Shown here: positions 8,103-16,155 of the stretch, piece after piece
How the letters are laid out: each line of letters starts with the position of its first letter
Position numbering within the stretch: the stretch's first letter is position 1
NCBI GenBank assembly: GCA_937877685.1
Contig: CALFGU010000244.1
Location: forward strand, 1 to 36,818
DNA length: 36,818 bases
Source: an uncultured Prevotella sp.
GTDB taxonomy: Bacteria > Bacteroidota > Bacteroidia > Bacteroidales > Bacteroidaceae
Direction: 5' to 3'
The notes under the pieces: generated by a model
The model's database searches: none
Seen by the model: the letters and a program-made list of their open reading frames with translations, nothing else
What the model was told of the DNA's origin: nothing
Made by a program: the position numbers and the translations under genes

Positions 8103-8792
8103 ATGAAGAAAATTATTATTGCTCTCGATGGTCACTCCTCATGTGGCAAGAGCACGATGGCAAAAGCCTTGGCCAAGAAAATTGGATACATTTACGTTGA
8201 CACAGGTGCGATGTACCGCACCGTAACTCTCTTTGCGCTTCGCAATAATGTCTTTGACGGCGCCGAACTTGACGCAACAAAATTGGAAGCATTACTTCCT
8301 CAGGTGAATGTAAGTTTTGTGCTCGACCCTGAAACAAACTTGCCCTTGGCTTGTCTTAACGGAGAAATCGTAGAGCAAGAAATCCGCACGATGGAGGTTT
8401 CTTCTCGTGTGAGTCCTATTGCTGCGCTTCCCTTTGTGCGTACGTTGCTCACGAAGATGCAACAACAAATGGGCGACGCTAAAGGCATCGTGATGGACGG
8501 ACGTGACATCGGTACGGCGGTGTTCCCAAATGCCGAACTCAAAATCTTTGTTACGGCTTCGGCAGAGGTGCGTGCGCAGCGCCGTTACGATGAGTTGACG
8601 GCGAAAGGCGAAGATGTGACGTATGAAGAGATTTTGAAGAACGTGCAGGAGCGTGATTATATCGACTCTCACCGAGAAGTGGCGCCCTTAAAGCAGGCTG
8701 CTGATGCCCTTGTGCTTGATAATAGCAACATGACCAGAGAGGAGCAAAACGAATGGTTGATGAATGCCTATCTTAAGGCGGTAGAGGAATAA
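8103..8792 (+). CDS. cmk: Cytidylate kinase
   Basis: A 229-residue CMP/dCMP kinase that phosphorylates CMP and dCMP with ATP. The P-loop is GHSSCGKST (residues 10-18). Next come YVDTGAMYRTVT, the CMP-binding insert region with SSRVSPIAALPFVR, then MDGRDIGTAVFPNAELKIFV and the LID-side ASAEVRAQRR. The length is normal for the family. It sits 33 nt after porQ and is probably in the same transcript. Cytoplasmic; pyrimidine salvage and dCTP supply. Confidence 0.95.
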   Translation: MKKIIIALDGHSSCGKSTMAKALAKKIGYIYVDTGAMYRTVTLFALRNNVFDGAELDATKLEALLPQVNVSFVLDPETNLPLACLNGEIVEQEIRTMEVSSRVSPIAALPFVRTLLTKMQQQMGDAKGIVMDGRDIGTAVFPNAELKIFVTASAEVRAQRRYDELTAKGEDVTYEEILKNVQERDYIDSHREVAPLKQAADALVLDNSNMTREEQNEWLMNAYLKAVEE

Positions 8793-8828
8793 TATGTGAC
8801 GCTATTTGTGGAGAAAATCTCATTTCCC

Positions 8829-8879
8829 GTTCCTCCCTTTCCTTCTTTTCTTCCTTAACTCCTCACTACTCATTCCTTC
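8829..8879 (+). repeat. Pyrimidine-rich tract of near-7-mers before ispH
   Basis: The 89-bp cmk-ispH gap ends in a C/T-rich tract in which words such as ACTCCTC, ACTACTC and ATTCCTT follow each other every 7 nt up to the start codon. It resembles a single right arm of the junction elements found elsewhere, but there is no matching left arm and no CCNTSCGG core, so the relation is uncertain. Confidence 0.35.
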
Positions 8880-8881
8880 AA

Positions 8882-9742
8882 ATGCTACAAATAGAAATAG
8901 ATACGGCTTCAGGTTTTTGCTTTGGAGTAACTACGGCAATTGGTAAGGCAGAAGAAGAACTCACGCATAGTGATTCGCTCTACTGCTTGGGAGATATTGT
9001 GCACAATGAGCGTGAGTGTGAACGCTTACGCGAACTGGGGTTGCAAACAATTGACCATGCTTCTTTCGCAAAGTTACATGATGCCAAGGTGTTGCTTCGT
9101 GCGCATGGCGAACCGCCTCGCACGTATGCACAAGCCTCAGAGAATGGCATCGAAATCATTGATGCTACTTGCCCTGTGGTGCTTCAGTTGCAACGCAGAA
9201 TCAAGCGGAAATTCGACACTCCCAATCGCCCGCAAATTGTTATCTACGGAAAGCGCGGACATGCCGAAGTGCTCGGACTGGTTGGGCAAACCAATGGCGA
9301 GGCTATTGTAATTGAAAACCTTGAAGAGGCAGAGAAATTAGACTTTACAAAAGATATTTGTCTGTTCTCGCAAACAACGAAGTCGCTTGAGGGATTTCAA
9401 AGCATCGTAGCCTATATTACGGAGCACATTCAGGCACCTGCCGTGTTTGAATACTTTGACACGATTTGCCGTCAGGTGGCCAATCGCTTGCCTAATATTC
9501 GTAATTTCGCCGCACGCCATGATGTGGTGCTCTTTGTCTGTGGTTTGAAAAGTTCTAACGGAAAGGTGCTCTATGAGGAGTGTAAAAAGGTCAACGCTCA
9601 GAGTTATCTTGTGGACGAACCCTGTAATATTGACCCTGCTTGGTTTACGAATGCCGAGAGTGTCGGTATCTGTGGCGCAACCAGCACACCTAAATGGTTG
9701 ATGGAGGCATGCCGTGAAGCGATTTTGAAGTTTCAGGAATAG
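8882..9742 (+). CDS. ispH: 4-hydroxy-3-methylbut-2-enyl diphosphate reductase
   Basis: A 286-residue LytB/IspH enzyme, the last step of the MEP isoprenoid pathway, reducing HMBPP to IPP and DMAPP with an iron-sulfur cluster. The three cluster cysteines are visible in GFCFGV (Cys13), IDATCPVV and SVGICGATSTP. The substrate motifs HNERE, RAHGEPP, GKRGHAEVLG and LKSSNGKVLYEEC are present too. The length is normal for bacterial IspH. It follows cmk after 89 nt and ends the porQ-cmk-ispH unit, which has a clear intrinsic terminator about 60 nt downstream. The genome thus uses the MEP route. Confidence 0.95.
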   Translation: MLQIEIDTASGFCFGVTTAIGKAEEELTHSDSLYCLGDIVHNERECERLRELGLQTIDHASFAKLHDAKVLLRAHGEPPRTYAQASENGIEIIDATCPVVLQLQRRIKRKFDTPNRPQIVIYGKRGHAEVLGLVGQTNGEAIVIENLEEAEKLDFTKDICLFSQTTKSLEGFQSIVAYITEHIQAPAVFEYFDTICRQVANRLPNIRNFAARHDVVLFVCGLKSSNGKVLYEECKKVNAQSYLVDEPCNIDPAWFTNAESVGICGATSTPKWLMEACREAILKFQE

Positions 9743-9801
9743 TCAATCCCGCATATCTGAAATGAATCCTTTAATAGGGAAAACAAACCCTTAAATAAGC
9801 A

Positions 9802-9848
9802 AAACAAAGTCTCAAATTAGAACCATTCTTTGAGGCTTTGTTTTTTTG
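9802..9848 (+). terminator. Intrinsic terminator of porQ-cmk-ispH
   Basis: The arms around AACAAAGTCTCAAA and TTTGAGGCTTTGTT form a stem of about 13 pairs with a 12-nt loop. The second arm runs into a stretch of seven or more T. Confidence 0.85.
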
Positions 9849-9956
9849 TTGTCCAAAAGTGGAATGGTTATGTGAGATGTCGTCAAGATTTTTCCCCATC
9901 CTCCACCTTTATTTTGCGACATGTTGGCCATTTGTTGCGACCTGCCATAGACAGAA

Positions 9957-10083
9957 TAAAAAAGCAGCCCCGCAACTTTCGTTACGGGAACTGCCTACAC
10001 CAATCCACTAATTACAATATCCTTTAAATAAGTTAAAGGGGAATTGCCTTATGCAAGAGCAAAAGTTCTTGTTGAACCTTTGC
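9957..10083 (-). ncRNA. Candidate small RNA with its own promoter, three hairpins and terminator
   Basis: Read on the minus strand, a consensus promoter (10089-10119) predicts a start near 10083. The first ten transcribed bases (GCAAAGGTTC) pair with GAACTTTTGC after a 5-nt loop, with one G-U pair. A second hairpin pairs CCTTTAA with TTAAAGG around a 5-nt loop. The third is a terminator hairpin ending in T6. The predicted RNA is about 127 nt. No convincing ORF or ribosome-binding site is present. It lies downstream of the aminotransferase terminator, so it is unlikely to be that gene's 3' UTR. I do not recognise it as SRP RNA, tmRNA, RNase P RNA or a known riboswitch; 6S-like RNA cannot be excluded. 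Confidence 0.65.
9958..9994 (-). terminator. Intrinsic terminator of the candidate small RNA
   Basis: On the minus strand, GCAGTTCCCG and CGGGGCTGC form an interrupted G/C-rich stem around an AACGAAAGTT loop, itself with a 2-bp AC/GT extension. T6 follows at once. Confidence 0.8.
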
Positions 10084-10088
10084 GACTC

Positions 10089-10119
10089 CAAAATTACGCA
10101 TAATCCTTTATACAACAAA
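10089..10119 (-). promoter_or_regulatory. Consensus Bacteroidetes promoter for the small RNA
   Basis: The minus strand reads TTTG (10119-10116), 19 nt, TAATTTTG (10096-10089), an exact fit to the TTTG-N19-TAnnTTTG pattern. The -33 TTTG lies within the T tract of the aminotransferase terminator, so the two units are packed end to end. Confidence 0.75.
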
Positions 10120-10154
10120 AAAATCTCCAGCAAATTTCACTGGAGATTTTTATT
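10117..10154 (-). terminator. Intrinsic terminator of the aminotransferase gene (bidirectional shape)
   Basis: AAATCTCCAG and CTGGAGATTT form a perfect 10-bp stem with a 9-nt loop. On the minus strand the stem runs into T7; on the plus strand it is also followed by a T-rich tract. It lies 58 nt beyond the aminotransferase stop codon. Confidence 0.85.
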
Positions 10155-10211
10155 TATTGATTTTTATGCGCTCTGGACATTCCTAAATGAGCATAAAGTG
10201 AATGTCTGTGC

Positions 10212-11405
10212 TTACTTCAACTTCGCAAGTGCTTCCTTAATGCGACGGATTGCTTCAACGATGGTTTCATCACTCGTTGCGTAACTCATACGGAAGCATT
10301 CGGGCGAACCGAAAGCATCACCGCCAACCGTAGCTACTTGACCAACTTCAAGAAGGTACATTGCGAAGTCCATAGAGTTATTAATAACGTGTGTGCCGTC
10401 GGTCTTGCCGAAGTAACTGCTACACTTGGGGAAGAGATAGAAAGCACCTGTGGGATTGTTTACTTCAAGTCCGGGAATTTCCTTTGTAAGTTCAACAATC
10501 AAGTTCTTACGGCGCTCAAATGCTTGGCGCATTTCTTCCACACAGTCCTGAGGACCAGCGAATGCTTCAGTTGCAGCCACCTGACTTACGGAACAGGGAC
10601 CAGAAGTGTACTGACCCTGGAGTTTGTTACATGCTTTTACAATCCAATCAGGTCCTGCGAGGAATCCGATACGCCAACCTGTCATTGCGTAAGCCTTAGA
10701 CACACCATTGATAATTACAGTGCGCTCCTTCATACCCTCACATGAAGCGATGGAAGCGTGTGCGCCGATGTAGTTAATGTGCTCATAGATTTCATCAGAA
10801 ATCACAATTACGCGCTCATGACGGCGAAGCACTTCAGCAAGTCCTTCCAATTCTTCCTGAGTATAAACAGAACCTGTGGGGTTACTGGGTGAGCAAAGAA
10901 TAATTGCGCGAGTGGCGGGAGTGATTGCCGCTTCGAGTTGTGCAGGAGTAATCTTGAAGTCCTGCTCAATACCTGCCTCAATATATACTGGGGTTGCATC
11001 AGCAAGGAGTACCATCTGGGGATAACTTACCCAGTAAGGAGCGGGAATAATCACCTCATCGCCCTTACCAGCAAGCGCCATCACGGCATTACATACGCAT
11101 TGCTTTGCACCGTTTGAGCAAGAAATCTGAGCGGGAGTATAGTCAAGACCGTTTTCGTTCTTCAACTTAGCGCAGATTGCTTCGCGGAGTGCGGGATAAC
11201 CGGGAACGGGAGAATAGCGTGAGAAGTTGTCATCAACAGCCTTCTTTGCTGCTTCCTTAATATGGTCGGGGGTGTTAAAGTCTGGTTCACCAACAGAAAG
11301 GTTAATGATGTCAAGACCCTGCGCCTTGAGTTCGGCGCTCTTTTGTGACATAGCAAGTGTTGCCGAAGGGGCAAGGCGGTTAAGAGTTGCTGAAAGCGTC
11401 TGCAT
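10212..11405 (-). CDS. PLP-dependent class I aminotransferase (aspartate aminotransferase type)
   Basis: A 397-residue fold-type I aminotransferase of the Igamma AspC/AAT group. Visible are the N-terminal INLSVGEPDFNTPDHI, the substrate-binding PAPYWVSYP, CSPSNPTGSVYT, the SDEIYEHINY Asp/Tyr that hold the cofactor ring, the Schiff-base lysine in NGVSKAYAMTGWRIGF (around residue 240) and the C-terminal arginine in ECFRMSYATS. The likely reaction is transamination between aspartate and 2-oxoglutarate, though related enzymes use aromatic or other acids. It ends in a strong terminator, and its upstream gap to the Bax-inhibitor gene is 132 nt. Cytoplasmic. Confidence 0.92.
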   Translation of the reverse strand: MQTLSATLNRLAPSATLAMSQKSAELKAQGLDIINLSVGEPDFNTPDHIKEAAKKAVDDNFSRYSPVPGYPALREAICAKLKNENGLDYTPAQISCSNGAKQCVCNAVMALAGKGDEVIIPAPYWVSYPQMVLLADATPVYIEAGIEQDFKITPAQLEAAITPATRAIILCSPSNPTGSVYTQEELEGLAEVLRRHERVIVISDEIYEHINYIGAHASIASCEGMKERTVIINGVSKAYAMTGWRIGFLAGPDWIVKACNKLQGQYTSGPCSVSQVAATEAFAGPQDCVEEMRQAFERRKNLIVELTKEIPGLEVNNPTGAFYLFPKCSSYFGKTDGTHVINNSMDFAMYLLEVGQVATVGGDAFGSPECFRMSYATSDETIVEAIRRIKEALAKLK

Positions 11406-11537
11406 AGTATGATTCTAATTAGATTTGAGTAGTCAAGTTGTTAGTAAACAGGTAAACAAGATGCGTAGAAAGTGCCACTTCCGGAGGATTTACTTTATTT
11501 TAAGGGCAACTCTTTCTGACTTGTTTTCCCATAAGAT
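11406..11537 (-). repeat. Gap with a possible eroded junction element
   Basis: Read on the minus strand, the gap between the Bax-inhibitor stop and the aminotransferase start contains CCTCCGGAAGTGG, similar to the core of the palindromic elements. Flanking purine words such as AAACAAG and their loose complement (CTTGTTTA, CCTGTTTA, 8 nt apart) lie on either side. The arms pair poorly. No promoter box or gene was seen. Confidence 0.35.
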
Positions 11538-12257
11538 TTATTTGCGGTCGCCAAAGATACGGAGCAAGTAGAGGAAGAGGTTGATGAAGTCAAGGTAAAG
11601 TGTCAAACTGCCCATCAACGCCAACTTCATGGTTGATTCGTTCATCTCTGCGCCGTGCATGAGGAACATTTGCTTAATCTTCTGTGTGTCGTAAGCGGTG
11701 AGACCACTAAAAATTAACACACCAGCATACGTGCAAATCAATGTGAGTCCGCTGCTTTGGAGGAAGATATTCACAATTGAGGCGATAATCAAACCAATGA
11801 GCGCCATGATTAAGAAGCGACCGATTGCGCTTAAGTCCTTCTTGATGAAGTAACCTACGAGCGACATTGCACCAAAGGTTCCTGCTGTAATAAAGAACGT
11901 AGAGGCAATAGACTCCATGGTGTAAACCAAGAAGATAAATGAGAAGGTAACTCCCGTAAGAACAGCATAAAGAAGGAATACGATGCCTGCCGTTGTAAGG
12001 GACATGTTGTTAATTCGAACTGAAAGGTACATAACTGCGCCCAACTGTGCGATGATTAATCCCCAAAATACGAGTGAATTTGAGGCGATGGCGTTGATTA
12101 CATCGAAATTGGTTGAGCAGTAATAGGCAGTAAGACCTGTTACGGCAAGAGCAAGTGCCATCCAAGTGTAAACCTTGCGCATCAATAACGCAAATGCAGC
12201 GGGGCGGTCAAGAGCGCGCGCGCTGTTAGTGTATGATTTCATGTAAGATGAGTCCAT
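11538..12257 (-). CDS. Bax inhibitor-1/YccA family membrane protein
   Basis: A 239-residue integral membrane protein with about seven hydrophobic segments. It has the BI-1 family signatures: FALLMRKVYTWMALALAVTG near the N-terminus, AVLTGVTFSFIF in the middle and the C-terminal GLTAYDTQKIKQM followed by GSLTLYLDFINLFLYLLRIFG. The conserved Asp residues of the last two helices are thought to control pH-dependent calcium leak in this family. The bacterial role is not settled; E. coli YccA interacts with FtsH. It lies in a minus-strand run with ribBA and the LptF/G permease upstream. Confidence 0.93.
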   Translation of the reverse strand: MDSSYMKSYTNSARALDRPAAFALLMRKVYTWMALALAVTGLTAYYCSTNFDVINAIASNSLVFWGLIIAQLGAVMYLSVRINNMSLTTAGIVFLLYAVLTGVTFSFIFLVYTMESIASTFFITAGTFGAMSLVGYFIKKDLSAIGRFLIMALIGLIIASIVNIFLQSSGLTLICTYAGVLIFSGLTAYDTQKIKQMFLMHGAEMNESTMKLALMGSLTLYLDFINLFLYLLRIFGDRK

Positions 12258-12393
12258 AATTCTATTAAAATTTAGAGTTTAAAGTTTAGAGTTGAGAGAA
12301 GGGGGAGTGGGCTAGAATTATTACAACAGAAAAGAGGACTACCACGCGCAATTAAATCCGGACGGTGTTTTCTCCTTTCTCATTTTTTCTTTC
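12258..12393 (-). repeat. Junction element with heptamer arms and CCGTCCGG core (family C)
   Basis: Read on the minus strand, the gap between ribBA and the Bax-inhibitor gene begins with purine 7-mers (GAGAAAG, AAAAAAT, GAGAAAG, GAGAAAA). It reaches CCGTCCGGATT (core at 12358-12365) and ends with 7-mers ACTCTAA, ACTTTAA, ACTCTAA, ATTTTAA just before the start codon. The layout matches the family A and B elements, but the arms are of different sequence and pair only loosely. I treat it as a third, divergent type. Confidence 0.5.
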
Positions 12394-13608
12394 TCATTTC
12401 AAATGGAGGTTGTGTCCCATGCGTTCCTTTTTAGTTTTCAAGTAACGCTCGTTATATTGATTGGGTTCTACTTCGATGGGCACGTTTTCCACAATTTCAA
12501 GACCGTAAGCTTCGAGTCCGACACGCTTAACGGGATTGTTGGACATGAGACGCATTTTTGTTACTCCGAGAAGGTTGAGGATTTGTGCGCCTACGCCGTA
12601 ATCGCGTAAGTCAGGGTCGTAGCCGAGATGGATATTTGCGTCAACGGTATCCATACCTTGTTCTTGGAGTTTGTAAGCCGCGATTTTTGCCATGAGACCG
12701 ATGCCACGACCTTCCTGATTCAAGTAGAGCACTACGCCTTTGCCTTCTTCTTCAACCATACGCATGGCGCGGTGAAGCTGTTCTCCGCAATCGCAACGGG
12801 CACTGCTGAAGATGTCTCCGGTAGCGCATGAAGAATGTACGCGAACAAGGAGCGATTCTCCGGGTTCCCATGAACCCTTGATGAGTGCTACGTGTTCGAG
12901 ACCGTTATTCTTTTGGCGGAAAGGGATGAGGCGGAAGTGGCCATAGGCAGTTGGCATGTCAACTTCTTCACCCTTTTCAACGAGACATTCTTGTTTGAGG
13001 CGGTAAGCAATAAGGTCTTTGATGGTAATGATTTTCAATCCTTCGCGTTTAGCGAATTCTTGCAACTGAGGCATACGTGCCATGGTTCCATCCTCGTTAA
13101 GGATTTCAATAAGACACGCAGCGGGTTGAAGACCACAGAGACGTGAGAGGTCAACTGCCGCTTCGGTGTGACCCGCACGGGCAAGAACGCCACGATCTTG
13201 CGCATAGAGCGGATTGATATGCCCAGGGCGACCAAAGTCTTCGGGTTTGCTATTGGGGTTAGCCAATGCCTTGATTGTTTCACAACGATCGTGACAACTT
13301 ACTCCCGTTGTGCAACCTTCAAGTTTGTCAACGGTAACGGTGAAAGGCGTGCCGAGCATACTCGTATTGCGTTGCACCTGAAACTCCAAGTCTAATTGCT
13401 TGCAACGTTCCAAAGAGATGGGAGCACAAAGCACTCCACGACCATGGCGCAACATGTAGTTTACTGCTTCAGGCGTACAGAGTTCTGCGGCCATAATGAG
13501 GTCGCCCTCGTTTTCGCGATCTTCGTCATCAACTACGACAAGAAATTTACCTTGTTTGTAGTCTTCAAGCGCCTCTTCGATTGAGGCTACGGTATATTTA
13601 TCTTCCAT
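12394..13608 (-). CDS. ribBA: Bifunctional 3,4-dihydroxy-2-butanone-4-phosphate synthase / GTP cyclohydrolase II
   Basis: A 404-residue RibBA fusion that supplies both precursors of riboflavin. The N-terminal half (to about residue 200) is the DHBP synthase, with DDEDRENEGDLIMAAE, HGRGVLCAP, GVSCHDR and RAGHTEAAVDLSRL. The C-terminal half is GTP cyclohydrolase II with the zinc cysteines in SSCATGDIFSSARCDCG, then LYLNQEGRGIGL, DANIHLGYDPDLRDYG and MSNNPVKRVGLEAYG. All key residues appear intact. Its start is 6 nt after the LptF/G permease stop, so the two are probably co-transcribed. No FMN riboswitch was recognised in the short gap. Confidence 0.96.
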   Translation of the reverse strand: MEDKYTVASIEEALEDYKQGKFLVVVDDEDRENEGDLIMAAELCTPEAVNYMLRHGRGVLCAPISLERCKQLDLEFQVQRNTSMLGTPFTVTVDKLEGCTTGVSCHDRCETIKALANPNSKPEDFGRPGHINPLYAQDRGVLARAGHTEAAVDLSRLCGLQPAACLIEILNEDGTMARMPQLQEFAKREGLKIITIKDLIAYRLKQECLVEKGEEVDMPTAYGHFRLIPFRQKNNGLEHVALIKGSWEPGESLLVRVHSSCATGDIFSSARCDCGEQLHRAMRMVEEEGKGVVLYLNQEGRGIGLMAKIAAYKLQEQGMDTVDANIHLGYDPDLRDYGVGAQILNLLGVTKMRLMSNNPVKRVGLEAYGLEIVENVPIEVEPNQYNERYLKTKKERMGHNLHLK

Positions 13609-13614
13609 GTGAGG

Positions 13615-15579
13615 TTAAGGGTTTGTCAAATTATTATTAGTTTCAGCATTTCGCAAGAATTCGGGATTCGTGCGCTGGAGTTCCTGTCCGATGAGTCCGT
13701 GTAAGCGATTCATGCGCTTCACAATCTGTTTGATGTCCTTCATTAAGCGCAAGCGGAAACGCCAAATGCGTAACCACATCAAGAGTCCGACAGGCAAGCA
13801 CACACCTACCAATATGTTGTAACGCTTACGGGCAAAGGGATGCGTGTGAGCGTAAACATAGATTTGCGGCAACTTGTTGATTTCGCGAAGAATCTGTTGG
13901 TTGCGCGAATTTGAGAGTTGCTCAACAACGGTTTCGAGACGCTCGTTAAGGTCTTCCATAGTGTGGTCCACACGTCGGCGGAAGAAGATGTGCTTATAGT
14001 TGGGCGCACGATACAGTTTCTTGCGTTCGCGATAGAATTGGAATTCCTCGCTGAGGCGAACGACTTCCGTGTAAAGCGATTCGTAATCAGGGTCGTAGAT
14101 AACTACTTCCTTTTTCCAAAGATTGCGCTTCGTGCGAATGCCAAAGAGACGGCGGAAGAAGAGCACGTAAGCATCCTTGTTGAATACGACAGAGTCGCGA
14201 TTAGCCATAATTGTGAGATACGCACCACAGGGAAGCAGGACAATAGGACTCACCCACGTTCCCAACCAAATAGCTATGCTGCCATCGCGAGCCATTTTGA
14301 AGGTAGCGGTATCCACAATGAAGTAAGCGATAAAGATGAGCACACTCACAATTGCCGGCATGCCAAGACCGCCTTTACCAATAATCGCACCCAGTGGCGC
14401 ACCGATGAAGAAGAACAGGAGGCAGGAGAGGGCGAGCGCCATCTTCTTGTGCCACTCTAACCAGTGGCGGCGCACAAGCCCTTCATTCTGCTCAATGGTT
14501 TTGGCTTTCCAATCCAAGTCAAAGATATAAGACTGCACAGAATTGCGAGCGCCTTGAATAGCATTCGAAACCTTACGATGGGTTTCCTTTGCCAGGAGCG
14601 AATCAAAGTGAACCACATGTTCAATTGCCGCTAAGAGTTTCGCAGAATCCCTGCGGAGCACCTCAGGATTGCGTAAGTAGGCACGCCTCATGTTATCGTA
14701 ATAAGTCGTTCCCAAACTATCCATGACAAGGTTCATGGAGTCAACGCTCTCTTCGATTTGCTGCATGTTCTTCGTTTCCGCCATGTTGCGCAATGCCTCA
14801 GCATCCATCAAACTAAAGTTGGCGTCGAAGTCGATAATAAACTTCTTGTAGTCGAAACTTTCGTGGTCGAAGGGATTTTTCGCAGATTGCTGCAGACCTA
14901 AGGCATTCTGCCCTTGCAGACTTTCATATTGTTCCCCCTGCCAGAGTTCCAGGAACAGGTGTAACTTATCTGCCGACATTTCCAAGCGTCCCGAGTCAGC
15001 AAGCACGATTTGCGCACGGTCAAATCCGCGGTCGGTCTTGTAGATAGTCACATCGTAGAGCATGCCCGTTTCAGGGACTTTCTGCTGTACGTAAACGTTG
15101 ACGTTAGGGATACCATTATAGAATTGCCCTTCAGGAATTTCCAACACGGGCGAAGTTTGCTTCATGCTGATGAGCAACTGACGCATGCTGATTTGTGCTT
15201 CGGGCGCCGCCTTGTTTTGGAAATAGAAGGACGTGCCTGTGAGCAGAAGCACCACAATCAAGATGGGTTGCATAATGCGCAACAAGGGAACCCCTGCGGC
15301 TTTCATGGCCAATAATTCAAGTTGTTCCGCCATGTTACCAAAGGTAATTAGCGACGCCAAAAGCACAGCCAGAGGCAGGGATTGAGGCATCAGCGTGATG
15401 CCCATATACCAATAAAATTGCGCCAATATATCCAGCGTAAGTCCCTTGCCGATAAGTTCATCTACGTAGCGCCAAGTAAACTGCATCATAAACACGAAGA
15501 GTGTGATGCAGAACGAAGCCGCGAATACAAGCAGGAACTTCTTCAGGATAAAAAGGTCTAATTTCTTTATGAGAGTCAT
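13615..15579 (-). CDS. LptF/LptG family LPS export permease
   Basis: The protein is 654 residues from the ATG at 15577-15579 (MTLIKKLDLFILKKFLLVF). The ORF runs 17 codons further upstream, but those bases overlap the predicted promoter leader. Three N-terminal membrane segments (roughly 12-120) are followed by a periplasmic jellyroll-type domain, three more membrane segments near 395-485, and a long charged C-terminal tail with a last hydrophobic stretch. That length is usual for Bacteroidetes and nearly twice the E. coli size. With LptB it forms the inner-membrane part of the Lpt bridge, extracting lipopolysaccharide. Whether it is the F or G partner cannot be told. ribBA follows after 6 nt. 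Confidence 0.9.
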   Translation of the reverse strand: MTLIKKLDLFILKKFLLVFAASFCITLFVFMMQFTWRYVDELIGKGLTLDILAQFYWYMGITLMPQSLPLAVLLASLITFGNMAEQLELLAMKAAGVPLLRIMQPILIVVLLLTGTSFYFQNKAAPEAQISMRQLLISMKQTSPVLEIPEGQFYNGIPNVNVYVQQKVPETGMLYDVTIYKTDRGFDRAQIVLADSGRLEMSADKLHLFLELWQGEQYESLQGQNALGLQQSAKNPFDHESFDYKKFIIDFDANFSLMDAEALRNMAETKNMQQIEESVDSMNLVMDSLGTTYYDNMRRAYLRNPEVLRRDSAKLLAAIEHVVHFDSLLAKETHRKVSNAIQGARNSVQSYIFDLDWKAKTIEQNEGLVRRHWLEWHKKMALALSCLLFFFIGAPLGAIIGKGGLGMPAIVSVLIFIAYFIVDTATFKMARDGSIAIWLGTWVSPIVLLPCGAYLTIMANRDSVVFNKDAYVLFFRRLFGIRTKRNLWKKEVVIYDPDYESLYTEVVRLSEEFQFYRERKKLYRAPNYKHIFFRRRVDHTMEDLNERLETVVEQLSNSRNQQILREINKLPQIYVYAHTHPFARKRYNILVGVCLPVGLLMWLRIWRFRLRLMKDIKQIVKRMNRLHGLIGQELQRTNPEFLRNAETNNNLTNP

Positions 15580-15627
15580 TTCTGTAGTTAACACGGAGAA
15601 CACACGGAGGTTCCCCCTATTTCGTGG

Positions 15628-15635
15628 CAAAGATA
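15628..15635 (-). promoter_or_regulatory. Predicted -7 box (TATCTTTG) for the LptF/G-ribBA unit
   Basis: The minus strand reads TATCTTTG, an exact -7 match. Transcription would start near 15621, about 42 nt before the ATG at 15579. The -33 element is poor. Downstream of it, the leader holds two close copies of CTCCGTGT. Confidence 0.6.
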
Positions 15636-16115
15636 ATATATTTTTACTAAATGGGGTTATAACTCTCGGGGGATATTTTTAAATAAAGGAGTGGGAGAGC
15701 GTAAAAAGAGCGAATTAACAGCTAATGTGGAGGCTTGAATGGGCGATACTTAGTTGTTTAACACATTATCATTGGTCCCTTTTTCTGACACCGTAAATAG
15801 ACACAGGGATGACGTGCTTGATATGGGGTGAAAACTGAATTCTAATGGTTGTGGTGCGCATTGAAAATCAGACCGATAAAACAAAACCTTTTTCTGTGAA
15901 AACGAAGTTACTAATTGTGCGCCGTAAGTCTCAAACAAAAGTTACAAACCTACTAATTGTTTTCGCTAAGTCTATGTTCGTAATGACGGTTAATCAGTGG
16001 GGGATTTTGGAGTGAGACGGATGGGGCGTTTATGCTTTCTAAGCGGGTGCGAGGTTCTAAATGTCGGGAATGGTCTGCTTAAAAGTTAAAATTACAAACA
16101 AAATGCAAACTCTGC
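15636..16115. other. 480-bp stretch with no recognisable gene
   Basis: Between the LptF/G promoter and the nuo leader promoter there are only short ORFs with no family resemblance. One structure stands out. TACTAATTGT followed by TAAGTCT occurs twice with a 42-bp period (15909-15931 and 15951-15973), which may be a remnant duplication or paired protein sites. Confidence 0.5.
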
Positions 16116-16146
16116 TTTGCATATAAGATTTTTAATATTACTTTTG
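16116..16146 (+). promoter_or_regulatory. Consensus Bacteroidetes promoter for the nuo leader
   Basis: TTTG (16116-16119), 19 nt, TACTTTTG (16139-16146) is an exact consensus promoter. It predicts a start near 16152, about 360 nt upstream of nuoA. No equally good promoter was seen between the leader terminator and nuoA. Confidence 0.75.
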
Positions 16147-16155
16147 CATTGAAAA

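Noticed and set aside
12394..13608. FMN riboswitch for ribBA
   Set aside because: The gene starts 6 nt after the previous stop, and no conserved FMN aptamer pattern was seen upstream of the unit.
15750..15938. 62-codon minus-strand ORF in the gap before nuo
   Set aside because: No family resemblance, no promoter box or ribosome-binding site, and a composition expected of non-coding DNA.
15945..15952. Minus-strand TAGGTTTG as a -7 box
   Set aside because: It fits TAnnTTTG but has no -33 partner and no gene downstream in range.
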